Source: CAVALG01 sp045576295 | GTDB lineage: Bacteria; Bacillota; Clostridia; Oscillospirales; Acutalibacteraceae | Assembly: GCA_045576295.1 (NCBI GenBank) | Contig: JAZNGF010000042.1 | Span: forward strand, 1-24,226 | DNA: 24,226 nucleotides | Reading direction: 5' to 3' | In this document: positions 16,496 to 24,066 of the stretch, in pieces | Numbering within the stretch: position 1 is the stretch's first letter | How the letters are laid out: each line of letters opens with the position of its first letter | The notes under the pieces: generated by a model | What the model saw: the letters and a program-made list of their open reading frames with translations, nothing else | Database searches by the model: none | Told to the model about the DNA's origin: nothing | Position numbers and translations under genes: made by a program

Positions 16496-16522
16496 GCGCT
16501 AAATTGTTGTTGAATTTAGCGC
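16496..16522. promoter_or_regulatory. Inverted repeat overlapping a -35 box
   Basis: Arms GCGCTAAATT (16496-16505) and AATTTAGCGC (16513-16522) are perfect complements around a 7-nt loop. The right arm covers the -35 hexamer of the following promoter, so it may be an operator. It lacks a T-run, so it is a poor terminator for the Rieske-oxidoreductase gene. Confidence 0.45.
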
Positions 16523-16538
16523 TATAAGGTATTATAAT
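16510..16538 (+). promoter_or_regulatory. Sigma-A promoter of the DUF4886 gene
   Basis: TTGAAT at 16510-16515, a 17-bp spacer and TATAAT at 16533-16538. The start codon is 36 bp downstream. Confidence 0.8.
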
Positions 16539-16574
16539 AAAGTGTAATAAGACTATAAAAGAGGCGATTTCATT

Positions 16575-17342
16575 ATGAAAATTTTATCTATAGGAAACAG
16601 TTTCTCGCAGGATGCTCACCGTTGGCTTCATTCCTTTGCGGCAGCGCAGGGAATAGATATGCAAACCGCCAACCTGTTTATTGGTGGTTGTAGCCTTAAA
16701 ATGCATTATGATAATTTAATTAACGACACCGAAAAGTATGCGTTCGAACTTAACGGAAACGAATGCGAGAGAATGATTTCGTTAGAAGAAGCCATTAAAT
16801 ACGATGATTGGGATATTATAACCATTCAACAGGTTAGTAACGACAGCGGCAAGCCGCAGAGTTATTTCCCATATTTAAACCTCGTTTGCGATTATGTTAA
16901 AGAAACGGTTCCGAATGCTGAACTTTACATACAAGAAACCTGGAGCTATGAAATCGACGTTTGCCATTCCGGGTATTTCCACTATCATCACAGCCAAGAG
17001 GAAATGTACAGAAGACTTCACGACTGCTATGAAATGGCAGCAAACCTCACAGGCGGAAAGATTATCCCCGCAGGAACCGTTGTTCAGGCGCTTCGCGAAG
17101 AAACCAAAGAATTTAACTATCGCAAGGGCGGCCGCAGCCTTTGCAGAGACGGCTTCCATATGTCATACGACTACGGCAGGTATGCGGTGGCGGCAACCTG
17201 GGTTGCAGCAATTACAGGTGCCGATATCAGAGATAACACCTTTATCCCTGAAGAAGACAGGTTCGAAGCGGTTGACCCTGCACTTTTAAAGGTTATCCGC
17301 GATAAGATCTATGAAATGGAAATTCACAAGCTTTATAAATAA
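16575..17342 (+). CDS. DUF4886 SGNH-hydrolase-like protein
   Basis: This 255-aa protein with GAGGCGAT upstream opens with MKILSIGNSFSQD, the GNSFS variant of the GDSL block I with a candidate nucleophile Ser9. TIQQVS comes later, and RDGFHMSYDYGRY near the C-terminus has the Asp/His pair of block V. These match the DUF4886 family (PF16227-like), SGNH-type hydrolases of unknown substrate in gut Clostridia and Bacteroides. There is no signal peptide, so it should act in the cytosol. It has its own promoter and stands alone. Esterase or carbohydrate deacetylase activity is plausible but unproven. Confidence 0.8.
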   Translation: MKILSIGNSFSQDAHRWLHSFAAAQGIDMQTANLFIGGCSLKMHYDNLINDTEKYAFELNGNECERMISLEEAIKYDDWDIITIQQVSNDSGKPQSYFPYLNLVCDYVKETVPNAELYIQETWSYEIDVCHSGYFHYHHSQEEMYRRLHDCYEMAANLTGGKIIPAGTVVQALREETKEFNYRKGGRSLCRDGFHMSYDYGRYAVAATWVAAITGADIRDNTFIPEEDRFEAVDPALLKVIRDKIYEMEIHKLYK

Positions 17343-17350
17343 TTAATGGT

Positions 17351-17376
17351 TTAGCCGCCGGTAAGCCGGCGGCTAA
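17351..17376 (+). terminator. GC-rich hairpin after the DUF4886 gene
   Basis: A perfect 11-bp stem (17351-17361 with 17366-17376) closes on a 4-nt loop 8 bp after the stop codon. No clear T-run follows, so termination may be weak or factor-assisted. Confidence 0.5.
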
Positions 17377-17464
17377 TTGATATGTAAGCCTCGCTTTTGC
17401 TGTTAGCATTATATTTAACCATATCATCGGGAATAATGTTTAAAAAGCAGAAAAGGTGAGGGTT

Positions 17465-18169
17465 ATGGAAATAATAAAAACAGTAATTACAGCCATTGTT
17501 TCGCTTGTGGTTTTATTTTTATTAACCAAGCTAATGGGGCAAAGGCAAATGTCGCAATTAAGTGCCTTCGATTATATCAACGGCATAACCATTGGGTCAA
17601 TAGCGGCTGAAATGGCAACCAACCAAGATAAGGCGGTAAACTGCCTTGTTGCAATGGTAATTTACGGGCTTGTTACATTCAGTATTTCGGTAATTAATGA
17701 GCATAGTGTGAAACTCAGGCGCGTTCTTTCGGGCAGATGTTTGCTTATTTATTGCAATCAAAAAATAATAATGAAAAACCTGAAAAAATCAAAGCTTGAT
17801 ATTAACGAGTTTTTAACCCAGTGCAGAATAGCAGGGTATTTTGATTTAAGTAAGCTTCATTCGGTGTTTATAGAGCCGAATGGAAATTTAAGTTTTTTGC
17901 CCGTGTCGGCCGATGCTCCGCTAACACCTAGCGATATGAAGCTCCCCAAAACGCAGGAAGAGCCACTTGTTAATATAATTATCGACGGCGTTGTGATGGA
18001 ACACAATCTAAAAGCCACAGGGCACAACCGAGAGTGGCTTAAAACGCAGCTTAAAAGCAATAACATTAAATCAGAAAAGCAGGTGCCGCTTGCGGTTTAC
18101 GGCAGTCAGTGCGGCGCGGTGTTTTATGGGAATGATACAAAGGTTTCTTCGAAGGATATGTTTAACTAA
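17465..18169 (+). CDS. YetF/DUF421 membrane protein
   Basis: The ATG at 17465 (234 aa) with AAAGGTGAGG directly upstream is preferred over the GTG at 17456. Three N-terminal helices contain the family signature GQRQMSQLSAFDYINGITIGS. The C-terminal half is soluble, with alternating strands (KLHSVFIEPNGNLSFLPV) and a last block VPLAVYGSQCG. YetF homologues occur in spore formers, where several are sporulation-induced, but their molecular role is unknown. malQ follows 36 bp later and may be co-transcribed. Confidence 0.85.
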   Translation: MEIIKTVITAIVSLVVLFLLTKLMGQRQMSQLSAFDYINGITIGSIAAEMATNQDKAVNCLVAMVIYGLVTFSISVINEHSVKLRRVLSGRCLLIYCNQKIIMKNLKKSKLDINEFLTQCRIAGYFDLSKLHSVFIEPNGNLSFLPVSADAPLTPSDMKLPKTQEEPLVNIIIDGVVMEHNLKATGHNREWLKTQLKSNNIKSEKQVPLAVYGSQCGAVFYGNDTKVSSKDMFN

Positions 18170-18205
18170 GCCTTTCGATGGAATGAATTATGAGGTGATT
18201 TTGTT

Positions 18206-19714
18206 TTGAATAAAAGGCAGGCAGGTGTGCTTTTGCATATTTCTTCACTCCCTGGTAAATATGGCATTGGGGTAATGGGGGAAGACGCAAAACGGTTTAT
18301 TGATACCTTGCACAGTTGTGAGTTTAGGAATTGGCAGTTACTGCCGCTTAATATGATAGGAATGGGCAACTCCCCCTATTCAAGCCCCAGTGCATTTGCA
18401 GGGAACTATATTTTTATCGACCCATTGTTTTTAAAAAGGCTTGGCCTTGTAACCGATGAACAGGTTAAAAAATGCGAATACAGCGGCAGTGTTTACACCG
18501 CCGATTATGACTTTGCGGCCAAAACAAGGTTATGGATTTTAAAAGAAGCCTTTAAAAACATCACCCCCGAAATAAAAAAGGGGATGGAAAGGTTTTGCGA
18601 TGGGAACGATTGGTTAGAGCCTTTTTCGCTTTTTATGGCGGTTAAAGAATGCGAAAATGACCGCCCTTGGTGGGAATGGAGTGAAAAGCACCGCAGATAC
18701 AGCGATTTTGTTCCAACAGAAGATATTTTAAAGCGCGCAGATTTTTGGAAGTTCACACAGTATATCTTCTTTGAATGTTGGGGCGAAATTGCCGCCTATG
18801 CACATAAAAAACAGGTTAAAATCATTGGTGATATGCCAATTTATGTTTGCATGGACAGTGCCGATGTTTGGAGCCGCACCGATATGTTCCAAATCGACCC
18901 CGACACCTTAAAGGCGCGCCAGGTTGCAGGTGTTCCGCCCGATTATTTTTCGGCCGACGGGCAGCTTTGGGGCAACCCGTTATACGATTGGGATAAAATG
19001 AAAGCTGACGGTTACAAGTGGTGGATAACCAGAATTGAAAACTCTTTAAAATTATACGACACGGTTAGAATCGACCATTTCAGGGCGTTTGCAAGGTATT
19101 GGTCGGTTCCTGAAAGTGCCAAAACCGCAAAAGAGGGCAAATGGGTAAAAGGCCCCGGCAAAGGCTTTTTCGATAAGGTTTATGCTGCTATAGAAAACCC
19201 TTCAATTATTGCAGAAGACCTTGGTGAATATGATGAAAGCGTGGTTGAACTGTTAAAGGAAACGGCGCTTCCAGGAATGAGAATTGTGCAGTTCGGGTTC
19301 GACCCGTGCGGCGACAGCACCCATTTACCGCATAATTATAGCGAAACCTGTGTTGCATACATAGGAACACACGATAATAACACATTGCTTGGCTGGCTTT
19401 GGGAAACGGATGAGGCATCGCGCCAATTCGCGCTTGATTACTGCGGTTTTAGTGGCGGTGATTGGGGCAAGGGCGGCTATAACAGCCCTGCCTGCCGCAA
19501 AATAATTGAAGCTGTTTGGAAAAGCCACGCATACCTTGCAGTTATCTCGTTCCAAGACCTTTGCGGCTTTGGGTGTGATGCCAGAATGAACATCCCCGGC
19601 AAACCAAAGGATAACTGGCGCTACCGCGTGTCTGCCGAGCAGATGCAGAATTTTGATAAAGATTATTTCCTTAAAATTAACCGCCTGTTCAGAAGAACCT
19701 ACCCCCACTCATAA
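18206..19714 (+). CDS. malQ: 4-alpha-glucanotransferase (GH77)
   Basis: The TTG at 18206 is chosen because GAGGTGAT lies 6 bp upstream. The 502-aa protein is a full-length GH77 amylomaltase. The N-terminus reads GVLLHISSLPGKYGIG. Catalytic residues are D290 (nucleophile, in RIDHFRAF), E337 (acid/base, in IIAEDLG) and D390 (in IGTHDNNT). It transfers alpha-1,4-glucan segments between oligosaccharides in glycogen or maltodextrin use. No other glycogen gene is close; the upstream neighbour is a YetF protein. It is cytosolic, and the call is firm. Confidence 0.95.
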   Translation: MNKRQAGVLLHISSLPGKYGIGVMGEDAKRFIDTLHSCEFRNWQLLPLNMIGMGNSPYSSPSAFAGNYIFIDPLFLKRLGLVTDEQVKKCEYSGSVYTADYDFAAKTRLWILKEAFKNITPEIKKGMERFCDGNDWLEPFSLFMAVKECENDRPWWEWSEKHRRYSDFVPTEDILKRADFWKFTQYIFFECWGEIAAYAHKKQVKIIGDMPIYVCMDSADVWSRTDMFQIDPDTLKARQVAGVPPDYFSADGQLWGNPLYDWDKMKADGYKWWITRIENSLKLYDTVRIDHFRAFARYWSVPESAKTAKEGKWVKGPGKGFFDKVYAAIENPSIIAEDLGEYDESVVELLKETALPGMRIVQFGFDPCGDSTHLPHNYSETCVAYIGTHDNNTLLGWLWETDEASRQFALDYCGFSGGDWGKGGYNSPACRKIIEAVWKSHAYLAVISFQDLCGFGCDARMNIPGKPKDNWRYRVSAEQMQNFDKDYFLKINRLFRRTYPHS

Positions 19715-19780
19715 AAGCCATAAATAACTTTCTATAATTTTGCCAATAATAATGTAAGAATTATTAGGAGGTGAACCAAG

Positions 19781-19942
19781 GTGGAGGGTGCAAAGTTCAA
19801 TTTTTCTTCAAACGCATATTTCAATTCTTTGCCGAAGTTGGTGCAGGAAACCATAATGCAAAGTGCAGGCAATATAACAAATGAAGAACAGCTTCGAAAA
19901 ACAGCCGAGGCGGTTATGAAAAATTTAAACACTAATAATTAA
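19781..19942 (+). CDS. Small uncharacterised protein (53 aa)
   Basis: A GTG start at 19781 has one of the best ribosome binding sites in the window, AGGAGGTGA at 19766-19774. The product is 53 residues, soluble, with an N-terminal polar part (FNFSSNAYFNSLPKL) and an amphipathic helix (NEEQLRKTAEAVMKNL) at the C-terminus. A terminator follows 7 bp after the stop. The gene therefore looks complete, compact and translated. I do not recognise it. An AT-only inverted repeat (19747-19753 with 19760-19766) precedes the binding site. Confidence 0.65.
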   Translation: MEGAKFNFSSNAYFNSLPKLVQETIMQSAGNITNEEQLRKTAEAVMKNLNTNN

Positions 19943-19949
19943 ATGAGTT

Positions 19950-19990
19950 AAAGCTCGCTGAATTTTGGGTTCGGCGAGCTTTATTTTTTA
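19950..19990 (+). terminator. Rho-independent terminator
   Basis: AAAGCTCGCTGAA (19950-19962) pairs with TTCGGCGAGCTTT (19970-19982), with one G.U pair, and is followed by a T-rich run. It ends the small-protein transcript. Confidence 0.85.
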
Positions 19991-20048
19991 CTCTTTGTTT
20001 ACTGCGCTGCCCGCACGCCAATACTAAACATAAAAAGGGGGCAGTTTA

Positions 20049-20222
20049 ATGAAAATTGTTAGATATGTTAACAACCAAAAAGTAGAGGGAGAAAACATCC
20101 CAAGCACAAGTGTTGATAACCCCACTGTTGTGCGCATTTTAAGGGACGTTAACCGAAGAATTAAAATAAGCGGCGATGTGTGGCAAAATGGGGCAGAGAA
20201 CGATGGAGGCGGCGCATTTTAA
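20049..20222 (+). CDS. Small uncharacterised protein upstream of recombinase (57 aa)
   Basis: The ATG at 20049 has AAGGGGG 7 bp upstream. The 57-residue product is basic in the middle (VVRILRDVNRRIKISG) and ends in a Gly-rich acidic tail (ENDGGGAF). It lies 38 bp before the serine recombinase, on the same strand and without a terminator between them. It may be co-transcribed and could be an accessory such as a directionality factor, as small basic proteins near large serine recombinases sometimes are. That role is inference only. Confidence 0.55.
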   Translation: MKIVRYVNNQKVEGENIPSTSVDNPTVVRILRDVNRRIKISGDVWQNGAENDGGGAF

Positions 20223-20260
20223 TCAAAAAGTTTGAGTTAAAAACGGTAAGGATGTAATTT

Positions 20261-21682
20261 ATGAAAAACAAAACAGTAAACGGTAAGGTGCACGCTTTAT
20301 ATATCAGGGTGTCAACCGAGGCGCAGGCAGAGGAGGGCTATTCCATCGCCGCCCAGCAGGAGAGGCTTGTGGCCTATTGCAAGGCGATGGGGTGGGCAGA
20401 TTATGAATTATATATCGACCCGGGATTTTCGGGCAGCAATCTAAACCGCCCGGAAATTAAAAGGCTTATAACCAACGCGCGTGAGAAAAAATTATCTAAT
20501 GTTGTGGTTTACAAGCTCGACCGTTTGTCGCGAAGCCAGAAAGACACCCTTTATTTAATAGAAGATATTTTTTTGCCTAACGGAGTCGACTTTGTGTCGC
20601 TTAATGAAAGCATCGACACTTCAACCCCCTATGGCAGGGCAATGATTGGAATACTTTCAGCCTTTGCCCAGCTTGAGCGTGAAAACATCTATCTTCGAAC
20701 CAGGATGGGTATGATTGAGCGTGTGAAGCAGGGTTATTGGATGGGCGGCGGAGTTGTGCCTTACGGCTATTCTTACGACCGGGGTAAGGGCATATTGGTG
20801 CCAAAACCCGGTGAAGCCGAAAAGGTTAGAAAAATTTATGAGCTATATATAAAGGGGTATTCAGCTGCAAGCATTGCCAATATGCTGGGGCTAAAATACG
20901 ACCGTTTGGTTAACCAAATTTTAAGCCGCAAGAGTAATATTGGCGTTATAAGTTATAAGGGCGAAGAATACGCAGGGCTACACGAGCCGCTTATTAGCCG
21001 CGAAACCTTTAACCTTGCAATGGCTAAAATGAAGCAGCGCTCACGCGATTTAAGGGCCGATATGGGCACTGCTCGCCTGCTAACAGGGCTTTTATACTGC
21101 GGCTGCGGAACTAAAATGAGGTATATCAAATGGGGCAAGGCAGGCTATAAACTGCGCTGTTATTCGCAAGACACTTCAAAATCTTATATGAACAAATCGG
21201 GCGAAGAGTGCGATGCTCCTGCAGTTTGGGCAGATGAGATTGAAAACATCGTTATTGGTGATTTGTTTTCGGTTTCGGCAAATTTAGATGGGTCAGGCGG
21301 CGACACCCAAGAATTTGTTGACCCATTAGCAGAGCTTGAAAAACGCATTTCAGAACTAAACCAAAAAATTAAAAGACTTTATAACCTTTATGCTTCGGCG
21401 AATGATGATGTTTTGCTTGATACCATTGAAGAAAATAAGCAGGAGCTCGGCGAGCTTAAGGCCGAATACCGCGCCGAGCAAAAAAATCACACCGCGCGTA
21501 AACACTTAAAGGGTGTGGTGGAAACGGTGTCGGCCGTGCGCGATACCTGGGAAATGCTAAGCGACCGAGAAAGGCAGGCGCTTATTCGCGACTGTGTTGA
21601 TAAAATTATTATAAGCAACGGCGAGGTGAAGGTGTATTATAAATTCATACAAAAGAATGATGCAGGTAAAGGTTCGGCATAA
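20261..21682 (+). CDS. Large serine recombinase
   Basis: This 473-aa protein has GTAAGGATG upstream. The N-terminal resolvase domain (about 1-150) begins ALYIRVSTEAQ, with nucleophile S18, and continues with KLDRLSRSQKDT, STPYGRAMIGILSAFAQLER and ENIYLRTRMGM. A recombinase domain covers about 165-255. A zinc ribbon lies at about 277-320 (C280, C282, C300, C317), then a coiled coil of about 60 residues. This is the architecture of phage integrases and of SpoIVCA, which excises the skin element. It ends 50 bp before the truncated sigG, the position expected for the recombinase of an element inserted in that gene. Its active-site motifs are complete, so it is probably functional. Confidence 0.93.
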   Translation: MKNKTVNGKVHALYIRVSTEAQAEEGYSIAAQQERLVAYCKAMGWADYELYIDPGFSGSNLNRPEIKRLITNAREKKLSNVVVYKLDRLSRSQKDTLYLIEDIFLPNGVDFVSLNESIDTSTPYGRAMIGILSAFAQLERENIYLRTRMGMIERVKQGYWMGGGVVPYGYSYDRGKGILVPKPGEAEKVRKIYELYIKGYSAASIANMLGLKYDRLVNQILSRKSNIGVISYKGEEYAGLHEPLISRETFNLAMAKMKQRSRDLRADMGTARLLTGLLYCGCGTKMRYIKWGKAGYKLRCYSQDTSKSYMNKSGEECDAPAVWADEIENIVIGDLFSVSANLDGSGGDTQEFVDPLAELEKRISELNQKIKRLYNLYASANDDVLLDTIEENKQELGELKAEYRAEQKNHTARKHLKGVVETVSAVRDTWEMLSDRERQALIRDCVDKIIISNGEVKVYYKFIQKNDAGKGSA

Positions 21683-21713
21683 AGCTAAAGTTTTTAAGGT
21701 GGCTGGGCGACGC

Positions 21714-21755
21714 TTTTCACATACACACACTCGTGCCGATGATAATTGGTGAAAT
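21714..21755 (+). other. Candidate attachment site / sigG junction
   Basis: This short stretch separates sequence with no match to sigma-G from in-frame sigma-G codons that begin with GTGCCGATGAT. TTTCAC (21715-21720) and GTGAAA (21749-21754) form an imperfect inverted repeat centred on the TG at 21734-21735, inside the first sigma-G codon. Large serine recombinase sites are imperfect inverted repeats of this size around a 2-bp core. The symmetry between the arms is weak, so the assignment rests mainly on the gene break. Confidence 0.4.
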
Positions 21756-22218
21756 AAGAAGGTATCTTCGCGATAATAACCCCATAAGGGTTTCGCGCTC
21801 AATTAAAGACACTGCCTATAAAGCAATGCAGGCAAAGGAGAAATTCATTTCTGATAATGGCAGGGAACCCACCGCCGAAGAAATTGCTAAGATGATTGAT
21901 GTTTCAAAAATTGATGTTGTTATTGCGCTTGAAAGCATTGTTGACCCGCTGTCACTATATGAACCGGTTTATTCCGATGGCGGCGATACAATTTTCGTGT
22001 TAGACCAAATTGGCGATAATAACGACGGCACCGATTGGATAGATGAAATAAGCTTTAAAGAGGCAATTGAAGCTCTATCACCCAGGGAAAAGAAAATTTT
22101 ATTTTTGCGTTTTATGCAGGGCAAAACTCAAATGGAGGTGTCGGAAGAAATCGGCATAAGCCAAGCGCAGGTTTCCCGCCTTGAAAAAAACTCGCTTGAA
22201 AAAATTAAAAATAATTAG
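21733..22218 (+). CDS. sigG: C-terminal part of sigma-G (truncated sigG)
   Basis: The 162-codon frame starts at the conserved VPMIIGEIRRYLRD of region 2.4 and runs through regions 3 and 4 to the natural C-terminus. Region 3 shows NNPIRVSRS, and the middle has DPLSLYEPVYSDGGD. The region 4 helix-turn-helix is GKTQMEVSEEIGISQAQVSRLEK. NNPIRVSRS distinguishes sigma-G from sigma-F, and YLRD from sigma-K. The usual N-terminal hundred or so residues, which contain the core-binding part, are absent. No ribosome binding site precedes the GTG or the ATG at 21739, and the frame is open upstream only to 21670. The fragment has no stops or frameshifts, so it is not visibly decayed. As it stands it could not act as a sigma factor. 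The ylmC neighbour matches normal sigG synteny. Confidence 0.9.
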   Translation: MPMIIGEIRRYLRDNNPIRVSRSIKDTAYKAMQAKEKFISDNGREPTAEEIAKMIDVSKIDVVIALESIVDPLSLYEPVYSDGGDTIFVLDQIGDNNDGTDWIDEISFKEAIEALSPREKKILFLRFMQGKTQMEVSEEIGISQAQVSRLEKNSLEKIKNN

Positions 22219-22268
22219 GCCAAAAAATTCATATATATAACTGATGAAAAAATTCAGGAGGCTTATGT

Positions 22269-22568
22269 ATGAATTGTAGATTGGTTGATATGAGAGAAAA
22301 GCAGGTTATCTGCGTGCGCGACGGAACCATTATTGGTTGCATGTGTGATGTTATAGTCGACACCTGCAGCGGCAAGGTGGTTTCAATCGTTGTGCTACGC
22401 GGTGCAAGATTTTTCGGACTTTTCGGCAGGGAAGATGATATTATCATCCCGTGGGAGTGCATTCAGGTTATGGGAGATGAAACCATTTTGGTTGATTTCG
22501 ACCCGCCAAAACACAGAAAACGCGGCTTTTTCAAACGGTTCGGCGCATCGGGTGAATACCATAATTAA
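22269..22568 (+). CDS. ylmC: YlmC/YmxH-family PRC-barrel protein
   Basis: This 99-aa protein with AGGAGG upstream has a PRC-barrel-like pattern of strands: KQVICVRDGTIIGCMCDVIV, GKVVSIVVLRG, and WECIQVMGDETILVDF. It ends in a basic tail. It belongs to the YlmC/YmxH sporulation-associated group commonly found directly after sigG in Clostridia and Bacilli. The 50-bp gap and common strand with the sigG fragment preserve that order. The molecular role is unknown. Confidence 0.85.
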   Translation: MNCRLVDMREKQVICVRDGTIIGCMCDVIVDTCSGKVVSIVVLRGARFFGLFGREDDIIIPWECIQVMGDETILVDFDPPKHRKRGFFKRFGASGEYHN

Positions 22569-22600
22569 ATATTTTTAAAAAAGCTAATTTTTTGAAATTT

Positions 22601-22629
22601 GTATGATAAACAGAGCCATTGGCAATATA
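22601..22629 (+). promoter_or_regulatory. Candidate sigma-G promoter of spoIVB
   Basis: GTATG (22601-22605), a 17-bp spacer and CATA-like CAATATA (22623-22629) fit the B. subtilis sigma-G consensus with one -10 mismatch. spoIVB is a known sigma-F/sigma-G target in B. subtilis. The start codon is about 100 bp downstream. Confidence 0.5.
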
Positions 22630-22730
22630 AAACCCAACAAAACGCTAAGGACGCAACAATTTAACAAACTTCAAATTAAATTAACGGATAACATATTATT
22701 AAGCGGCCAAAAGTTTAGAAAGGGAAATGG

Positions 22731-23987
22731 ATGTGTAAAATGAAATATGCAAAAAGACTTGTAAAATCTGTGTTTTTTGTTTTGCTTTTTTTATGCGTTT
22801 TGCTATATACTGCGGTAATATATTTTAGCCTAAAGTTGCCCGATTCCTTTACCGTGGCGCAGGGTACAAGCCTTGAAACGGTTGAAAGCATTCCAATAAA
22901 CATTAAAAATGCCGAAAAAATTTTGCAGGTTCAGGGGGGCACTGCAAAACGTTCCGGAAGCTATGATGTTGAGTTTGAACTTTTAGGTGTTATACCCGTT
23001 GCAACGGCTAAGGTGAATTCGGTTGCTGAAGACACCGTTTGCCTTTTGGGAACACCGTTTGGTATAAAAATTTATTCCGAGGGCGTAATGGTTGTGGGCA
23101 TCAGCGACATTGAGCTTGGCGGCCGCCTTGTAAACCCCGCGAGTGAGGCAGGGGTTCGCCAAGGTGATATTATTTTAACCATTAACGGGGTAAAGGTTTC
23201 AAGCAACAATGATGTTGCCACGTGTGTTGAAGAAAGCAGCGGAAAAAGCCTTGAATTTAAAATTAAACGCGATAGCACTATTTTAACCAAAAAGGTAACT
23301 CCTGTGTATTCCGAAGCCGACGAAAAGTATAAAATCGGGATTTGGGTAAGGGATAGCTCGGCAGGTATCGGCACACTCACATTCTATCATCCTGCAAGCA
23401 ACACGGTTGCTGGCCTCGGGCACGCCATTAGCGACAGTGATACTGGGGATATAATTCCTTTAAACCACGGCGAGCTTGTGGGCGCCGAGATATTAGATGT
23501 TAAAAAGGGTGAAAACGGCAGCCCCGGCGAGCTTAAAGGATGTTTTCTTGGCAACACAATAGGTGAGTTTTGCGAAAACTGCCCAACGGGCGTTTATGGA
23601 AACGTGTATGATGCAAAATACGTTTCGGGAAACAACCTTAAAATAGGCTACAAGCAGGAAATAAACGAGGGCACAGCGCAAATTTTCGCCACCGTTGACG
23701 GCACCGAACCAAAACTCTACAACTGCGTGATAGAACGCATTGAACTTAACGACACCGGTAAAACAAAAAATATGACGGTTAGAATAACTGATAAAGAATT
23801 GTTAAAAACAACAGGCGGAATAGTGCAAGGAATGAGTGGTAGCCCTGTTTTGCAAAACGGCAAGCTAATAGGTGCCGTAACACATGTGTTTATTGACGAC
23901 CCAACCCGCGGTTATGCAATATTTGCCGAGAATATGCTATCCACCGCGCAATCCGTAGCTGATGAACAATTAGAAGAAGCTTCATAA
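22731..23987 (+). CDS. spoIVB: SpoIVB serine peptidase (S55)
   Basis: This 418-aa protein has AGGG-type spacing before ATG 22731; the in-frame ATG at 22740 is the alternative. A transmembrane helix lies at about residues 12-33. A PDZ domain follows at about 110-190 (SEAGVRQGDIILTINGVKV), then the peptidase domain. The catalytic residues are H231 (GLGHAI), D354 (RITDKEL) and S369 (GMSGSP). The His-to-Ser and Asp-to-Ser distances (138 and 15) nearly match B. subtilis. SpoIVB is made in the forespore, crosses to the intermembrane space and cuts SpoIVFA to free SpoIVFB; it is needed for sigma-K activation. Both SpoIVFA-like and SpoIVFB-like genes are in this window. A spo0A gene usually follows, but an IS element is here instead. 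Confidence 0.95.
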   Translation: MCKMKYAKRLVKSVFFVLLFLCVLLYTAVIYFSLKLPDSFTVAQGTSLETVESIPINIKNAEKILQVQGGTAKRSGSYDVEFELLGVIPVATAKVNSVAEDTVCLLGTPFGIKIYSEGVMVVGISDIELGGRLVNPASEAGVRQGDIILTINGVKVSSNNDVATCVEESSGKSLEFKIKRDSTILTKKVTPVYSEADEKYKIGIWVRDSSAGIGTLTFYHPASNTVAGLGHAISDSDTGDIIPLNHGELVGAEILDVKKGENGSPGELKGCFLGNTIGEFCENCPTGVYGNVYDAKYVSGNNLKIGYKQEINEGTAQIFATVDGTEPKLYNCVIERIELNDTGKTKNMTVRITDKELLKTTGGIVQGMSGSPVLQNGKLIGAVTHVFIDDPTRGYAIFAENMLSTAQSVADEQLEEAS

Positions 23988-24021
23988 ATTATTGTAGGGA
24001 CAGGCGTCTCCGACTGCCCGT

Positions 24022-24061
24022 AAAAAAAGAACCCCAAGGCGAAATTAATCGCCTTGGGGTT
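24022..24061 (-). terminator. Terminator of the IS1182-type transposase gene
   Basis: A 13-bp perfect stem (24030-24042 with 24049-24061) lies just past the stop of the minus-strand transposase and is followed on that strand by a T-run (24028-24022). The interval 23988-24021 beyond it holds a short imperfect GGGACAG...CTGCCC hairpin of unknown nature. Confidence 0.8.
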
Positions 24062-24066
24062 TCAGA

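Noticed and set aside
19732..19932. Minus-strand 66-codon frame opposite the small gene at 19781
   Set aside because: It has no ribosome binding site and overlaps a gene with an excellent one and a terminator.
21733..22218. Identity as sigma-F or sigma-K rather than sigma-G
   Set aside because: The NNPIRVSRS and YLRD residues after the region 2.4 motif and the ylmC neighbour fit sigma-G; sigma-K lacks the VPMIIGE motif and sigma-F differs after the RR pair.
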